DNA from: Ferruginibacter sp.
GTDB lineage: Bacteria; Bacteroidota; Bacteroidia; Chitinophagales; Chitinophagaceae
Assembly (NCBI RefSeq): GCF_014377975.1
Contig: NZ_JACMOO010000054.1
Span: 1 to 64,000, forward strand
Direction: 5' to 3'
DNA: 64,000 bases
The notes below the pieces were generated by a model. That model was not told the DNA's origin. It saw nothing but the letters and a program-made list of their open reading frames with translations, and did not search any database. The position numbers and the translations under genes are program-made. Each line of letters starts with the position of its first letter. Positions within the stretch are counted from its first letter, which is position 1. This document shows positions 20,234-29,727 of this stretch, one piece after another.

Positions 20234-20773
20234 TTAATGAACAATTTTGGAAGAGAGACTGTCAAAATATCCTTCCAGTTGTGTAAACATATCTTTAAAA
20301 ACCGGTATAATTTTACCAAACCCATCTATAACAACAGGCCCCCAGGGTTTTACAAAAGGATATACTTTAGATGATTCAACAGCAGCCTCATTAAACAAAT
20401 GTATTTTTTGTGCATAAAACAAAAACACACTGAAAATAATCAGGTACAACATAACGTACAGTACAATGCCCACAATGCGGTTAAGCCAGCCAAGCAATGC
20501 AATCTCAAAAGTTTTTTCAATTAACTTACCACCGAGATTAACCAATACAACTACTATCAAAAAAACGATCGCAAAAGATATAAATGGTAACCAACTGGCA
20601 GAAACAGTTACGTGGTTTTGCAGATAAACCGACACTGCCGCAGATAATTTTAGTGCTGCTGCAAGGCCAAGTATAAATGCGATGATCGAAAAGACGGCTA
20701 TAATGAATCCTTTTTGATAACCTTTAATAATGGCTATTAAAATCAATATGACAAAAATGATATCTATCAACAA
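20234..20773 (-). CDS. CvpA family protein
   Basis: Four hydrophobic segments; IIKGYQKGFIIAVFS, GWLNRIVGIVLYVMLYLI. Confidence 0.87.
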   Translation of the reverse strand: MLIDIIFVILILIAIIKGYQKGFIIAVFSIIAFILGLAAALKLSAAVSVYLQNHVTVSASWLPFISFAIVFLIVVVLVNLGGKLIEKTFEIALLGWLNRIVGIVLYVMLYLIIFSVFLFYAQKIHLFNEAAVESSKVYPFVKPWGPVVIDGFGKIIPVFKDMFTQLEGYFDSLSSKIVH

Positions 20774-20780
20774 GAATTTT

Positions 20781-21233
20781 TTATTTGCTCAACAAATCTT
20801 TTACAATGGTACTGATTGTTTTTCCATCTGCAAGGCCTGCCAATTGTTTACTGGCTACACCCATTACCTTGCCCATATCTGCCGGTGAAGCTGCACCCAT
20901 TTGGATTATGATGGCTGCTACAGCTTCTTTTATTTCACTTTCGCTCATTTGCTTGGGTAAAAATCTTTCAATCACTTGTAACTCCTCTCTTTCTTTTACC
21001 GCTAAATCTTCACGCCCCTGATTTTCAAAAATTTCCAGTGAATCTTTGCGTTGTTTCATCATTTTTTGTAAAAATTTTTGTTCGGTTGCCGCATCAATCT
21101 CGCCTCCGGCCCCCGGCTCTGTTTTTGCTTTGATGATCTCTGCTTTTATTGCACGAAGGCTTCGTAAAACACCTTCGTTTTTCGATTTCATGGCATCTTT
21201 CATTTCTGTCATTATTTGTTGTTCAAGACTCAT
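20781..21233 (-). CDS. GatB/YqeY domain-containing protein
   Basis: MKDAMKSKNEGVLRSLRAIKAEI, RKDSLEIFENQGREDLAVKEREEL; start re-set to MSLEQQI. Confidence 0.93.
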   Translation of the reverse strand: MSLEQQIMTEMKDAMKSKNEGVLRSLRAIKAEIIKAKTEPGAGGEIDAATEQKFLQKMMKQRKDSLEIFENQGREDLAVKEREELQVIERFLPKQMSESEIKEAVAAIIIQMGAASPADMGKVMGVASKQLAGLADGKTISTIVKDLLSK

Positions 21234-21325
21234 TGGTATAATGCCATGCACAAACAGTACAGGACTTTTTTTTCGTTAAAGAATTATTTCTTTATTAGCA
21301 CATTAGTAAATCCGCTGCTGTAAAT

Positions 21326-21670
21326 TTATTGTTGTTCTTTCAATTGCATTGCTTTGAATTTATCAAAAAACTCTTTGGCAAATTTTTTCATATCATCGCT
21401 CAGTTCCTGCTGTTGGGTAGCTCTTTTAAAAGTGTCTGCCATTGTCATTAGCATCTGGTAATAAAAATCAGCCATCTCATCCATCATCATATCTTTTGTC
21501 CAAAGGTCAATGCGCAGTGCAGTTTTATCTGCACCATCCCAAAAAGCAATGCACATTGCTTTTGCTTTTTGGGCCATATCTGCATTGCTATCGCTGGCAA
21601 CCCAGCTTATTTGCTCCGGAATTTTATTGGGGTCTAACAGCACATCAATTTTTATAGTAGACTGGTTCAT
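21326..21670 (-). CDS. gldC: Gliding motility protein GldC-like
   Basis: STIKIDVLLDPNKIPEQISWVASDSN, AKAMCIAFWDGADKTALRIDLWTKDM. Confidence 0.88.
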   Translation of the reverse strand: MNQSTIKIDVLLDPNKIPEQISWVASDSNADMAQKAKAMCIAFWDGADKTALRIDLWTKDMMMDEMADFYYQMLMTMADTFKRATQQQELSDDMKKFAKEFFDKFKAMQLKEQQ

Positions 21671-21747
21671 ACAATTATTATTACCTGTTTTCCAGATTGC
21701 TTTTTTATAGTGATTAATTTATGCAGACAAAGATAAAGCGTTTGTGT

Positions 21748-22851
21748 TTAATCGTTTTTAGCGGCATTTTTTTCAATGCATTGCCATAGTAAATCGTTGG
21801 CTGCAGAAACATTAAAACTGGCTGCCCGTAGTTTGCCTTTAGCAACCAAATCATTTCGTAAAGTTTCGTCTTTAAAAGCCAGCATCATCTTATCAGCGAT
21901 ATTTTTAAAAACGGCAGGATCGGTAAATAAAGCAACATCCTTACAAATTTCATTCATTAAAAGGGTATTGCTTACAATTACAGGTACGCCACATTGCATG
22001 GCTTGTACTACAGAACGATAAGAAGCGGTTTTAAATGTCGCATATACAGACACATAAGCGGCAGCAATAATTTTTACAAGTTCATCTTCAGGAAGGTTTG
22101 GTAATAATTTTACCTCGTTCCTATACTTGTATGATTGCAAACTTTTTTCAAAAAGACTACCAGGTAAATAATTGTTTGCTACAATCAGCAATTGCATATT
22201 GCTCTTTTGCCTTTTCTTAAAAAAGGAAAAAGCCTTTAATAAATTCACTAAATTATTGTCCTTGTTTAATTCTCCTGCAAATAAAAAATATTCTTTTCCG
22301 TCTGCATATTTTTCTTTGGTGCCTTCTTTTTCCGGCTGTCCAATAGGTAAAAAATTATTGATGGTTCCGTTATAAATTACCTGTACTTTATCTTCAGTAA
22401 TTTTAAAATTTTTGCAAATGTCATTTTTTAAAAACTCACTTGAGGCAATAATGGTTATTGCCTTTTTTAAATACACTTCCGTTTTTTTTAAAAATACGGT
22501 GGAGCTGGCAACCGTTGGAGATTCCTGCAATATCAAACATTGTGGCACCGTGGTTTTTAAAGAACAAATGGCAGCCATATTTATAAAAATAGCAGCCTCT
22601 GTATTTTTTAGAATTCGGGGTAACCTGCAGGCATACCATAGTGCCATTCTAACATTATCACCATAGGAATTTGATTTTACTATACTGGAATTTTTTAAAG
22701 ATGCCAGCGGCTCATTTTTATCAGCAGAAATTATAAAAAAATTATGTTGTGGATGACTGATGATCAATTGTTGAATACAATCCTTCAAAAAAAACCTGTC
22801 ATCATACTGCCCCATTTTCGGCAATGAGTTAATATTGATTACTATGTTCAT
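21748..22851 (-). CDS. Glycosyltransferase family 4 protein
   Basis: GT-B pattern: YNGTINNFLP, YFLFAGELNKDNNLVNLLKAFSFFKKRQ, VQAMQCGVPVIVSNTLLMNEICKDVALFTDP. Confidence 0.87.
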   Translation of the reverse strand: MNIVININSLPKMGQYDDRFFLKDCIQQLIISHPQHNFFIISADKNEPLASLKNSSIVKSNSYGDNVRMALWYACRLPRILKNTEAAIFINMAAICSLKTTVPQCLILQESPTVASSTVFLKKTEVYLKKAITIIASSEFLKNDICKNFKITEDKVQVIYNGTINNFLPIGQPEKEGTKEKYADGKEYFLFAGELNKDNNLVNLLKAFSFFKKRQKSNMQLLIVANNYLPGSLFEKSLQSYKYRNEVKLLPNLPEDELVKIIAAAYVSVYATFKTASYRSVVQAMQCGVPVIVSNTLLMNEICKDVALFTDPAVFKNIADKMMLAFKDETLRNDLVAKGKLRAASFNVSAANDLLWQCIEKNAAKND

Positions 22852-23064
22852 TACTGCAAAAATAGGGGTGTCAATCGGATCCTGCTAATGTACAAGCCTT
22901 TATGCTGTGCAGAAAGAGGTTGACAAAAAACTATTAATTTATTGCGCACAAAATGAAAAAATACAATAGGCTGTACTCCGTCCCATGCTTTTTGATATTA
23001 CGCTAGTACATTGGAGAAGCTGCAAAACAGGACAATACCTTTCTAAAAAGATTGCTGATCTTCG

Positions 23065-24351
23065 TTATTTCAACACCCTCAATTTCACCGTTTCAATCCG
23101 GGTATCGCTTACGTTTAAAATGTCAAACTGGTAATTCCCTATGGTGAAGGTTTCTTTTTGTTTGGGTATTTCATTGCGGTTATGAATGATAAAACCACTC
23201 AGGGTTTCTGTGTCTTCGCTATCCGGAAAATTAAGCTCATATTTTTCGGTTATGTAATCCAGTTCCAGCCTTCCGCTAAAAATAAATTCGTTAGCGGCCA
23301 ATTGTTTTTCTACAAATTCTTCAGTATCATGTTCATCACGGATATCGCCAAAAATCTCTTCGAGTAAATCTTCCATGGTTACAATGCCCGCAGTACCCCC
23401 AAATTCATCCACCACCCAGGCAATACTTTTTCTTTCCTTACTAAATTTATTCATCAGGTCTGTAGCGCTCATGCTTTCAGGAATTGCCGGAATGGGCAAC
23501 AATATAGATTGAATATCCAACGGATTTTTAAAAAGGTCTAACTGGTGAACGTAACCCACTATGTTATCAATATTTTCGTCATACACCACCAGCTTGCTTA
23601 GCTTTGTTTCGATGAATGTATTTTTTACCACTTCAATATTGGTAGTAATATCTACCCCTTCAATTTCTTTGCGGGGTATCAGGCATTCCCTTATTTTAAT
23701 TTCGCTCAGCGATAGCGCATTTTCAAATAATTCTTTATTGATATCGCTGGTATCTTCTTCATCATGATGTTTGCTTTGCTGCATAAAATGTTCCAGGTCA
23801 ATCTTGGTAAACACTTCTTTTTTCTCATTTAGCCTTACATTAAAAATATACCTCAATATCCACTCGGCTATATTTACAAAAAAGGTAGAAGTGGCAGAAA
23901 AAGCAGCATAAAAAAATTGTACAATCCAGGCTATAAAACCATTGCTTAAAATGCTTTCGTTGGTTGCCCTGAAAAATGCTTTAAAAACAAATTCGATGAA
24001 CAGTACAATAAGGGTAGATAAAATTATTTCTACCAAAAGCTTGATGTATTTCACATAATCTGCCAGGGATAAAGGTAATTTCAATTCAATATAGTGCCAC
24101 AGGGGATATAAAAACTCACCTACCAGCAAGCCATACACCACCAGCACCAGGTTTACGCCTACCAGCGTTGTACCAATAAACCGGGCAGGTTTATCAGCAA
24201 ATTCGCCCCAAACCCTTCCGCTGTAAGTACCCTGCTTTTTTCGTAACTCCATCGAAAGCTTGTTGGCAGATACAAACGCAATTTCTATCCCCGAAAAAAA
24301 CCCAATCAGGAGTAAAGAAATAATAATGGCTATAAGTGCAATCCAATCCAT
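23065..24351 (-). CDS. Hemolysin/CorC family protein (CNNM + CBS + CorC_HlyC domains)
   Basis: FFSGIEIAFVSANK, ECLIPRKEIEGVD, EFGGTAGIVTMEDLLEEIFGDIRDEHD. Confidence 0.92.
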   Translation of the reverse strand: MDWIALIAIIISLLLIGFFSGIEIAFVSANKLSMELRKKQGTYSGRVWGEFADKPARFIGTTLVGVNLVLVVYGLLVGEFLYPLWHYIELKLPLSLADYVKYIKLLVEIILSTLIVLFIEFVFKAFFRATNESILSNGFIAWIVQFFYAAFSATSTFFVNIAEWILRYIFNVRLNEKKEVFTKIDLEHFMQQSKHHDEEDTSDINKELFENALSLSEIKIRECLIPRKEIEGVDITTNIEVVKNTFIETKLSKLVVYDENIDNIVGYVHQLDLFKNPLDIQSILLPIPAIPESMSATDLMNKFSKERKSIAWVVDEFGGTAGIVTMEDLLEEIFGDIRDEHDTEEFVEKQLAANEFIFSGRLELDYITEKYELNFPDSEDTETLSGFIIHNRNEIPKQKETFTIGNYQFDILNVSDTRIETVKLRVLK

Positions 24352-24395
24352 AAAGTAAAAATAATAACAAACATTGATTTAAAAGAAAAATCAAT

Positions 24396-24974
24396 TTAAC
24401 TGTTGATGAATGCCCGTATAATGCGCTCTGCGTCGCTACAGGCATGCTCCAGCGTATCATTCACAATTTGTTCATCAAACTGGTCTTTAAAAGAAATTTC
24501 GTATGCTGCTTTGTTAACCCTTGCAGCCAGCGATTCTGCCGTTTCTGTACCACGGCTTTCCAAACGGGATTTTAATGCGGCTACCGATGGAGGAACAATA
24601 AATAAGCTGAGTGAAGAATTTGGATATTGCAGTTTGACATGTATGGCGCCTTTTACATCAATGTCCAGTATGGGGATTTTTCCGGCATCCCAAATGCGTT
24701 GAAGTTCGCTATTTAACGTGCCATAATATTTTCCTTCGTACACCATTTCCCATTCAGCAAATTCGTTTTGCTGAATTTTTTGTTTAAAAGCTTCCATGCT
24801 TATAAAATGATAATCTACCCCATTTTTTTCTGTGCCTCTTGGCTGCCTGGTGGCGGCTGAAACAGAAAAAGCCAGTTGCGGAAAGGTACGCATTAAATGA
24901 AGCGTTACAGATGTTTTACCTGCGCCCGATGGGGCTGTAATGATGATGATTTTATTGGGGATGGCCATTTGCAA
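24396..24974 (-). CDS. gmk: Guanylate kinase
   Basis: IIITAPSGAGKTSVTLHLM, SVSAATRQPRGTEKNGVDYHFIS. Confidence 0.96.
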   Translation of the reverse strand: MQMAIPNKIIIITAPSGAGKTSVTLHLMRTFPQLAFSVSAATRQPRGTEKNGVDYHFISMEAFKQKIQQNEFAEWEMVYEGKYYGTLNSELQRIWDAGKIPILDIDVKGAIHVKLQYPNSSLSLFIVPPSVAALKSRLESRGTETAESLAARVNKAAYEISFKDQFDEQIVNDTLEHACSDAERIIRAFINS

Positions 24975-24994
24975 AGAAAAGAAAACTGTACAGA

Positions 24995-26299
24995 CTAATC
25001 AATTCTTTTTATACCGGCACCCAACGCCTGCAGCCGCAAATCAATATTTTGATATCCCCGGTCTATCTGTTCAATATTTTGTATCACGCTTTTGCCCTGA
25101 GCACTTAACGCCGCAATTAGCAAAGCCACGCCAGCCCTGATATCCGGACTACTCATTGTAATACCCCGCAGTTGTTGTTCTCTTTCAAGCCCTACTACCA
25201 CAGCACGATGAGGATCGCATAAAATTATCTGTGCCCCCATATCAATCAATTTATCAACAAAAAACAAACGGCTTTCAAACATCTTCTGGTGAATGAGCAC
25301 ACTGCCTTTGGCCTGCGTGGCAATTACCAGAACGATGCTCAACAGATCGGGTGTAAAGCCCGGCCAGGGATGATCGTAAATAGTTAAAATGCCCCCATCC
25401 ATGTATTTCTGAATCTCATATAATTCCTGCGATGGGATATGAATGTCATCCCCAATAAATTCCATATGTATGCCGAGTTGCTGAAATCTTTCAGGGATTA
25501 CACCCAAATATTCCAGCCCTGCATTTTTAATGGTAATGTCGCCCTGCGTCATGGCAGCAAGACCAATAAAACTGCCTACCTCAATCATATCAGGCAACAG
25601 GCGGTGTTCGGTGCCTCCTAATTCATCTACACCTTCAATGGTGAGCATGTTGCTTGCAATGCCGCTGATGCGGGCACCCATGCGGTTCAGCATTTTGCAC
25701 AGTTGCTGAAGGTACGGCTCGCAGGCTGCATTGTAAATAGTGGTAATACCCTTTGCCATTACCGCGGCCATTAAAATATTGGCGGTACCGGTTACACTTG
25801 GTTCATCCAATACGATGTGGGCGCCTGTTAATTTACCGGCCGCCAAATAAAAAAAGCCATCGGGATTGTATTCACAACCAGCACCCAGTTTTTCAAATCC
25901 AATGATATGGGTATCCAGTCTTCTTCTGCCAATTTTATCACCACCTGGTTTTGGAATATACGCTTTCTTAAAACGTGCCAGCATAGGCCCCGCAAGCATT
26001 ACAGAGCCTCTTAGCTTGCCGCTTTTTTTGTGGTAAGCATCACTGTTTAAGTAATCCACATCCACATCATCTGCCTGAAAAATACAGGTATCCCTGCTTA
26101 CCCTGTTAATTTTTACTTTCATTTCGCCCAGTAATTCTATCAACAGGTTTACATCAATTATGTCGGGAAGATTATTGATGGTTACTTTTTCTGCTGTAAG
26201 TAATACCGCTGAAATAATTTGCAATGCTTCGTTTTTGGCGCCTTGCGGAGTTATTTCGCCGAAAAGTTTTTTGCCGCCCGTTACTTCAAATGAACTCAT
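24995..26299 (-). CDS. murA: UDP-N-acetylglucosamine 1-carboxyvinyltransferase
   Basis: GGKKLFGEITPQGAKNEALQIISA, MLAGPMLARF, DMIEVGSFIGLAA; start re-set to MSSFEVTGG. Confidence 0.95.
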   Translation of the reverse strand: MSSFEVTGGKKLFGEITPQGAKNEALQIISAVLLTAEKVTINNLPDIIDVNLLIELLGEMKVKINRVSRDTCIFQADDVDVDYLNSDAYHKKSGKLRGSVMLAGPMLARFKKAYIPKPGGDKIGRRRLDTHIIGFEKLGAGCEYNPDGFFYLAAGKLTGAHIVLDEPSVTGTANILMAAVMAKGITTIYNAACEPYLQQLCKMLNRMGARISGIASNMLTIEGVDELGGTEHRLLPDMIEVGSFIGLAAMTQGDITIKNAGLEYLGVIPERFQQLGIHMEFIGDDIHIPSQELYEIQKYMDGGILTIYDHPWPGFTPDLLSIVLVIATQAKGSVLIHQKMFESRLFFVDKLIDMGAQIILCDPHRAVVVGLEREQQLRGITMSSPDIRAGVALLIAALSAQGKSVIQNIEQIDRGYQNIDLRLQALGAGIKRID

Positions 26300-26355
26300 A
26301 AAATATATGCTACAATGAAAATGAAAAATTCTAAAAATGAAAGTAACAATTTTAA

Positions 26356-26398
26356 ATAAAAAACCCCGATTCAAATATTGAACCAGGGTTTTTTATTT
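26356..26398 (-). terminator. Intrinsic terminator downstream of the DUF4290 gene
   Basis: 20-bp stem AATAAAAAACCCCGATTCAA/TTGAACCAGGGTTTTTTATT with a 3-nt loop (two wobble pairs). Confidence 0.75.
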
Positions 26399-26421
26399 GC
26401 GCCTGAACCAGGTAATTCTTT

Positions 26422-27189
26422 CTAAAATCTTTTTTTAAAATTCCGGGTGTTATTATTCCTGTTGTCTCCACCACCTGGCCTGTTATTACCACCGCTACCA
26501 GCTCTATTTCCACCTCCGGTATTTCCCCCCCTATTATCTCTTCCTGCGTTGGTGTTATTATTTCTGGCACTAAAATTTTTGCGGTATCCATTGCTGGCAC
26601 CACGGGCCGGATAATCATCCGTCCTGTTATCTACCCGGTGTTTCACAAACGGGCGATTATTAAACTCCAGTTGACCATCTGTCATGCTTTGCAGTTCGGT
26701 CTGTATGTTATCATCATGCACCAGTTCTTTATGCCAGTTACTGTAAGTAAGCTTCATGTAGTAGGCAATTGCATTGGCAAAACCCTGGCGTTTTTCCGGA
26801 TTTTCTTCTTTCAAAGCCTTATTGATAACTATTTCAATATTTTTACCCAGGTGGTTAAACTTAGGGTATCTTTTTGGATAAGGTAATGGCTCTGGTTTCG
26901 CCTTTAATGTTTCCCTGGTGGGGATCGGGTAAGGACTATCCACCTCTAATTTAAAATCACTGATCAAAAATAAATGATCCCATAATTTATGACGGAAATC
27001 TTCCACATTTTTTAAATGCGGGTTTAAAAATCCCATCAGTTCAATAAGGCTCATAGCATTGCGCTGACGCTTTTCCTTGTCCTCAATGGTCAGCACATAA
27101 TCAACCATTTTTTGTATATGTCGGCCATACTCCCGCATCGTTAAATAACTACGTGTGGTATTGTATTCCATGTTCTCTACGTTCATCAT
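26422..27189 (-). CDS. DUF4290 domain-containing protein with a Gly/Asn/Arg-rich C-terminal tail
   Basis: MEYNTTRSYLTMREYGRHIQKMVDYVL…; adjacent to murA; start among MMN/MEYN uncertain. Confidence 0.85.
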   Translation of the reverse strand: MMNVENMEYNTTRSYLTMREYGRHIQKMVDYVLTIEDKEKRQRNAMSLIELMGFLNPHLKNVEDFRHKLWDHLFLISDFKLEVDSPYPIPTRETLKAKPEPLPYPKRYPKFNHLGKNIEIVINKALKEENPEKRQGFANAIAYYMKLTYSNWHKELVHDDNIQTELQSMTDGQLEFNNRPFVKHRVDNRTDDYPARGASNGYRKNFSARNNNTNAGRDNRGGNTGGGNRAGSGGNNRPGGGDNRNNNTRNFKKRF

Positions 27190-27362
27190 ATAGGCAAATG
27201 TACTAAAAACTGCTGCATGCAGCAATTAATGAATGTTTTTCTTATCATAAAAATATTGTGGGCAAAAAAAATTACCTGCCTTAAAATAAAAGGCTCTGAA
27301 GTAAGAAATGGGGGTAAACTTAAAGAATGATTAATTTCTATCTTACAATAGTTAAATAGCTG

Positions 27363-27767
27363 TTATGGCTGTTTTTTACTGATAAAAAACATCCTGCAAA
27401 AAACAAAAGCTCCCAATGCGCCGGTGCTATCGGCCAGCCAGTCCATTAAATCATACGTTCTTCCTTCTGCCCAGTATTTCTGCATCAGTTCGGTGCAATA
27501 GCCGAATACACTTGTTAGTAAAGCGATGATGATAAAATAGCGGATCTTTTTTTTGCTGTCAATGTTGGTTTTGTAAAATGGCCAGCAAAATAAAACAGCG
27601 AGCAAACCAAAGATACCTACATGCACAAATTTGTCGAAGTTGATCTTAAATAAAAATTCTGACTCAGGTAATTCTTTTCCGGGTATCATAACAAGTGTTA
27701 ATACCACGCCCAGCCAAATGATACCCGGAATAAATTTTTTAACCGAAACTTTATTTTCTGCTTGCAT
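27363..27767 (-). CDS. VanZ family protein
   Basis: DKFVHVGIFGLLAVLFCW, FGYCTELMQKYWAEGRTYDLMDWLADSTGALGAF. Confidence 0.88.
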   Translation of the reverse strand: MQAENKVSVKKFIPGIIWLGVVLTLVMIPGKELPESEFLFKINFDKFVHVGIFGLLAVLFCWPFYKTNIDSKKKIRYFIIIALLTSVFGYCTELMQKYWAEGRTYDLMDWLADSTGALGAFVFCRMFFISKKQP

Positions 27768-27829
27768 TAATTACAAAAAAATTACTGAATTTAAATAATA
27801 TATGGATAAATAAAATCCAAACTTTAAAA

Positions 27830-28207
27830 TTACCCTACCAGAGATGTATAATTTTCTGCACTCATTAGTGCTGCCACATCGCTCACATTATCAACAGTCA
27901 TTTTAATCATCCAGCCTTCGCCATAAGGATCAGTATTAACCAGTTCAGGCTGGGCTTCCAGCGCAGGATTGATTTCAATAATTATTCCGGAAACCGGTAA
28001 AAAAAGGTCACTGACGGTTTTAACGGCTTCTACAGTGCCAAATATTTCTTCTGCTGCAAGGGTTTTTCCTTTTGTTGCAATATCCACGTACACAATATCA
28101 CCCAATTCGCCCTGTGCAAAATCTGTAATACCAATGGTGGCGATATTATTGTCTAAAGCAATCCACTCATGGTCTTTTGTATACCGGAGATTTGAAGGAA
28201 CATTCAT
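27830..28207 (-). CDS. gcvH: Glycine cleavage system H protein
   Basis: [42 protein letters not shown] lipoyl-lysine motif. Confidence 0.96.
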   Translation of the reverse strand: MNVPSNLRYTKDHEWIALDNNIATIGITDFAQGELGDIVYVDIATKGKTLAAEEIFGTVEAVKTVSDLFLPVSGIIIEINPALEAQPELVNTDPYGEGWMIKMTVDNVSDVAALMSAENYTSLVG

Positions 28208-28294
28208 GATGTATAATTTAGGTGTAAAAAATTTACTGATGTCTGATATTTTAAACTGATACTTTCAGTTTTTTGCTTTCAGCCGCAAATTAAC

Positions 28295-29050
28295 TTATTT
28301 TTCATCTTCTTTCATCACTTCCATTTTCATACTGATATTAGTTAGGGGCCGGTTATTGTTATCTGTTTGCGATAGGGCAATTTCATCCACTATTTCCATA
28401 CCGGTTTCTACCTCTCCAAAAACGGTATAGTTCATATCTAACTTAGGGGTACCGCCGTTCATTGCGTAGGTCATGCGTTTTGAAGGAGAAAAATAAATGC
28501 CCTTCTCTGCTTCAATCATATCCAGTTCAGTGTTACTGTATTTCTTTCCCTGCACAATATAAAACTGGCAACCGCTGCTGGCTTTTTGTGGGTTATTGTC
28601 TCTTGCGGCAGCCAATGCACCCTTTTTGTGGTAAAGGGTAGAGTCGAATTCAGCAGGTATTTTATAGCCAACATCTCCATTACCGAGCAAAATTCCTGGT
28701 GCAGCATTTTTACTGTTGGGGTCGCCACCCTGTATCATAAAACCACTAACGATGCGGTGAAAAAGTAAGCTGTCGTAAAAATGGGCATTCACCAATTTTA
28801 CAAAATTATCCCGGTGCTTAGGAGTTTTGTCTGATAACCTTACTATAATCTCGCCCAGGCTGGTAGTGATTTTAATGCGTACAGGAGCTGTTATTTTTTC
28901 TGTGTCAGCCACACTTTCTTTTACAACAACATTACTTATTATTGTATGAACCGGTAGCTTTTTTACAGGTTTTTTAATTCCTTGTGCCTGCAATAAATAA
29001 ACAGGCATACACAAGATTAATGGCAAAATAAACTTAAAAAATGGTTGCAT
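28295..29050 (-). CDS. Peptidylprolyl isomerase, cyclophilin type
   Basis: LFHRIVSGFMIQGGDPNSKN, ASSGCQFYIVQG, NYTVFGEVETGMEIVDEIA; N-terminal signal peptide. Confidence 0.93.
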   Translation of the reverse strand: MQPFFKFILPLILCMPVYLLQAQGIKKPVKKLPVHTIISNVVVKESVADTEKITAPVRIKITTSLGEIIVRLSDKTPKHRDNFVKLVNAHFYDSLLFHRIVSGFMIQGGDPNSKNAAPGILLGNGDVGYKIPAEFDSTLYHKKGALAAARDNNPQKASSGCQFYIVQGKKYSNTELDMIEAEKGIYFSPSKRMTYAMNGGTPKLDMNYTVFGEVETGMEIVDEIALSQTDNNNRPLTNISMKMEVMKEDEK

Positions 29051-29052
29051 TC

Positions 29053-29463
29053 TTAATCTTCTTTTTTAAAAATCTGCCCAAAGTAAAGCAAAACATGGTC
29101 TTTTAAAAAATTCTCCTGCTCGTACATATTGAATTCCGGCAAAGGCTTTAATTGTTTAAAGTGCGGCCAACCTTCTTCATCCAATCCCTCCATAACATAA
29201 TAACCGCTTTGTGACAATAAGGTGCAAACCGCAATGTGCATCAGGTCTTGCTTTTGTTCTTTGGTGTACACCTGTTTGGCGGTACCCAGTTCCTGTACAC
29301 CAATCAAAAACAATATGCCATCCATATCTGGCTTAATGCCAAATTTTTCCTTTAGTTTAATGCGAAGCTTTAGCCACCTAACCTGTAAATCTTCTTTTGC
29401 ATGGTCCATCTGGCAAAGATAATTTAATAAGGAAGATGGAACACGCCAGCCTGAAAGTTTCAT
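29053..29463 (-). CDS. Conserved hypothetical protein
   Basis: 136-aa ORF 2 nt downstream of the PPIase gene; no recognised family. Confidence 0.65.
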   Translation of the reverse strand: MKLSGWRVPSSLLNYLCQMDHAKEDLQVRWLKLRIKLKEKFGIKPDMDGILFLIGVQELGTAKQVYTKEQKQDLMHIAVCTLLSQSGYYVMEGLDEEGWPHFKQLKPLPEFNMYEQENFLKDHVLLYFGQIFKKED

Positions 29464-29702
29464 TTCGGATGAAGCTAGGTGGGCTAAAACAGCTGTAAAA
29501 GAAGGAGGATACCAATGACAGATTTTTAATAACTAATAAAAAATATTACATAGTAATTATAAATTTATATAGATAAGAAAAAAAGCAATGGATAGATTTT
29601 TAATGATAGAGAACAAATAATTTGAAACAGCTTTCAATTAATTATTTGAAACAGCAAAATCAAAATGTGTGAAAATCTGCTTCATCAGCGTTCTCTGTGT
29701 TC

Positions 29703-29710
29703 TATCTTTG
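29703..29710 (+). promoter_or_regulatory. Candidate -7 element (TATCTTTG) of the serS promoter
   Basis: Exact TAnnTTTG match 17 nt upstream of the serS ATG; the -33 box is weak. Confidence 0.35.
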
Positions 29711-29727
29711 GAAAAAATTTATTTAAA

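Noticed and set aside
20143-20325. Hydrophobic peptide frames between the CvpA gene and the hydrolase
   Set aside because: T-rich minus strand gives hydrophobic codons by chance; no credible start codon for a small membrane protein.
23158-23367. Plus-strand ORF within the hemolysin-like gene
   Set aside because: Antisense shadow; no start context or family signature.
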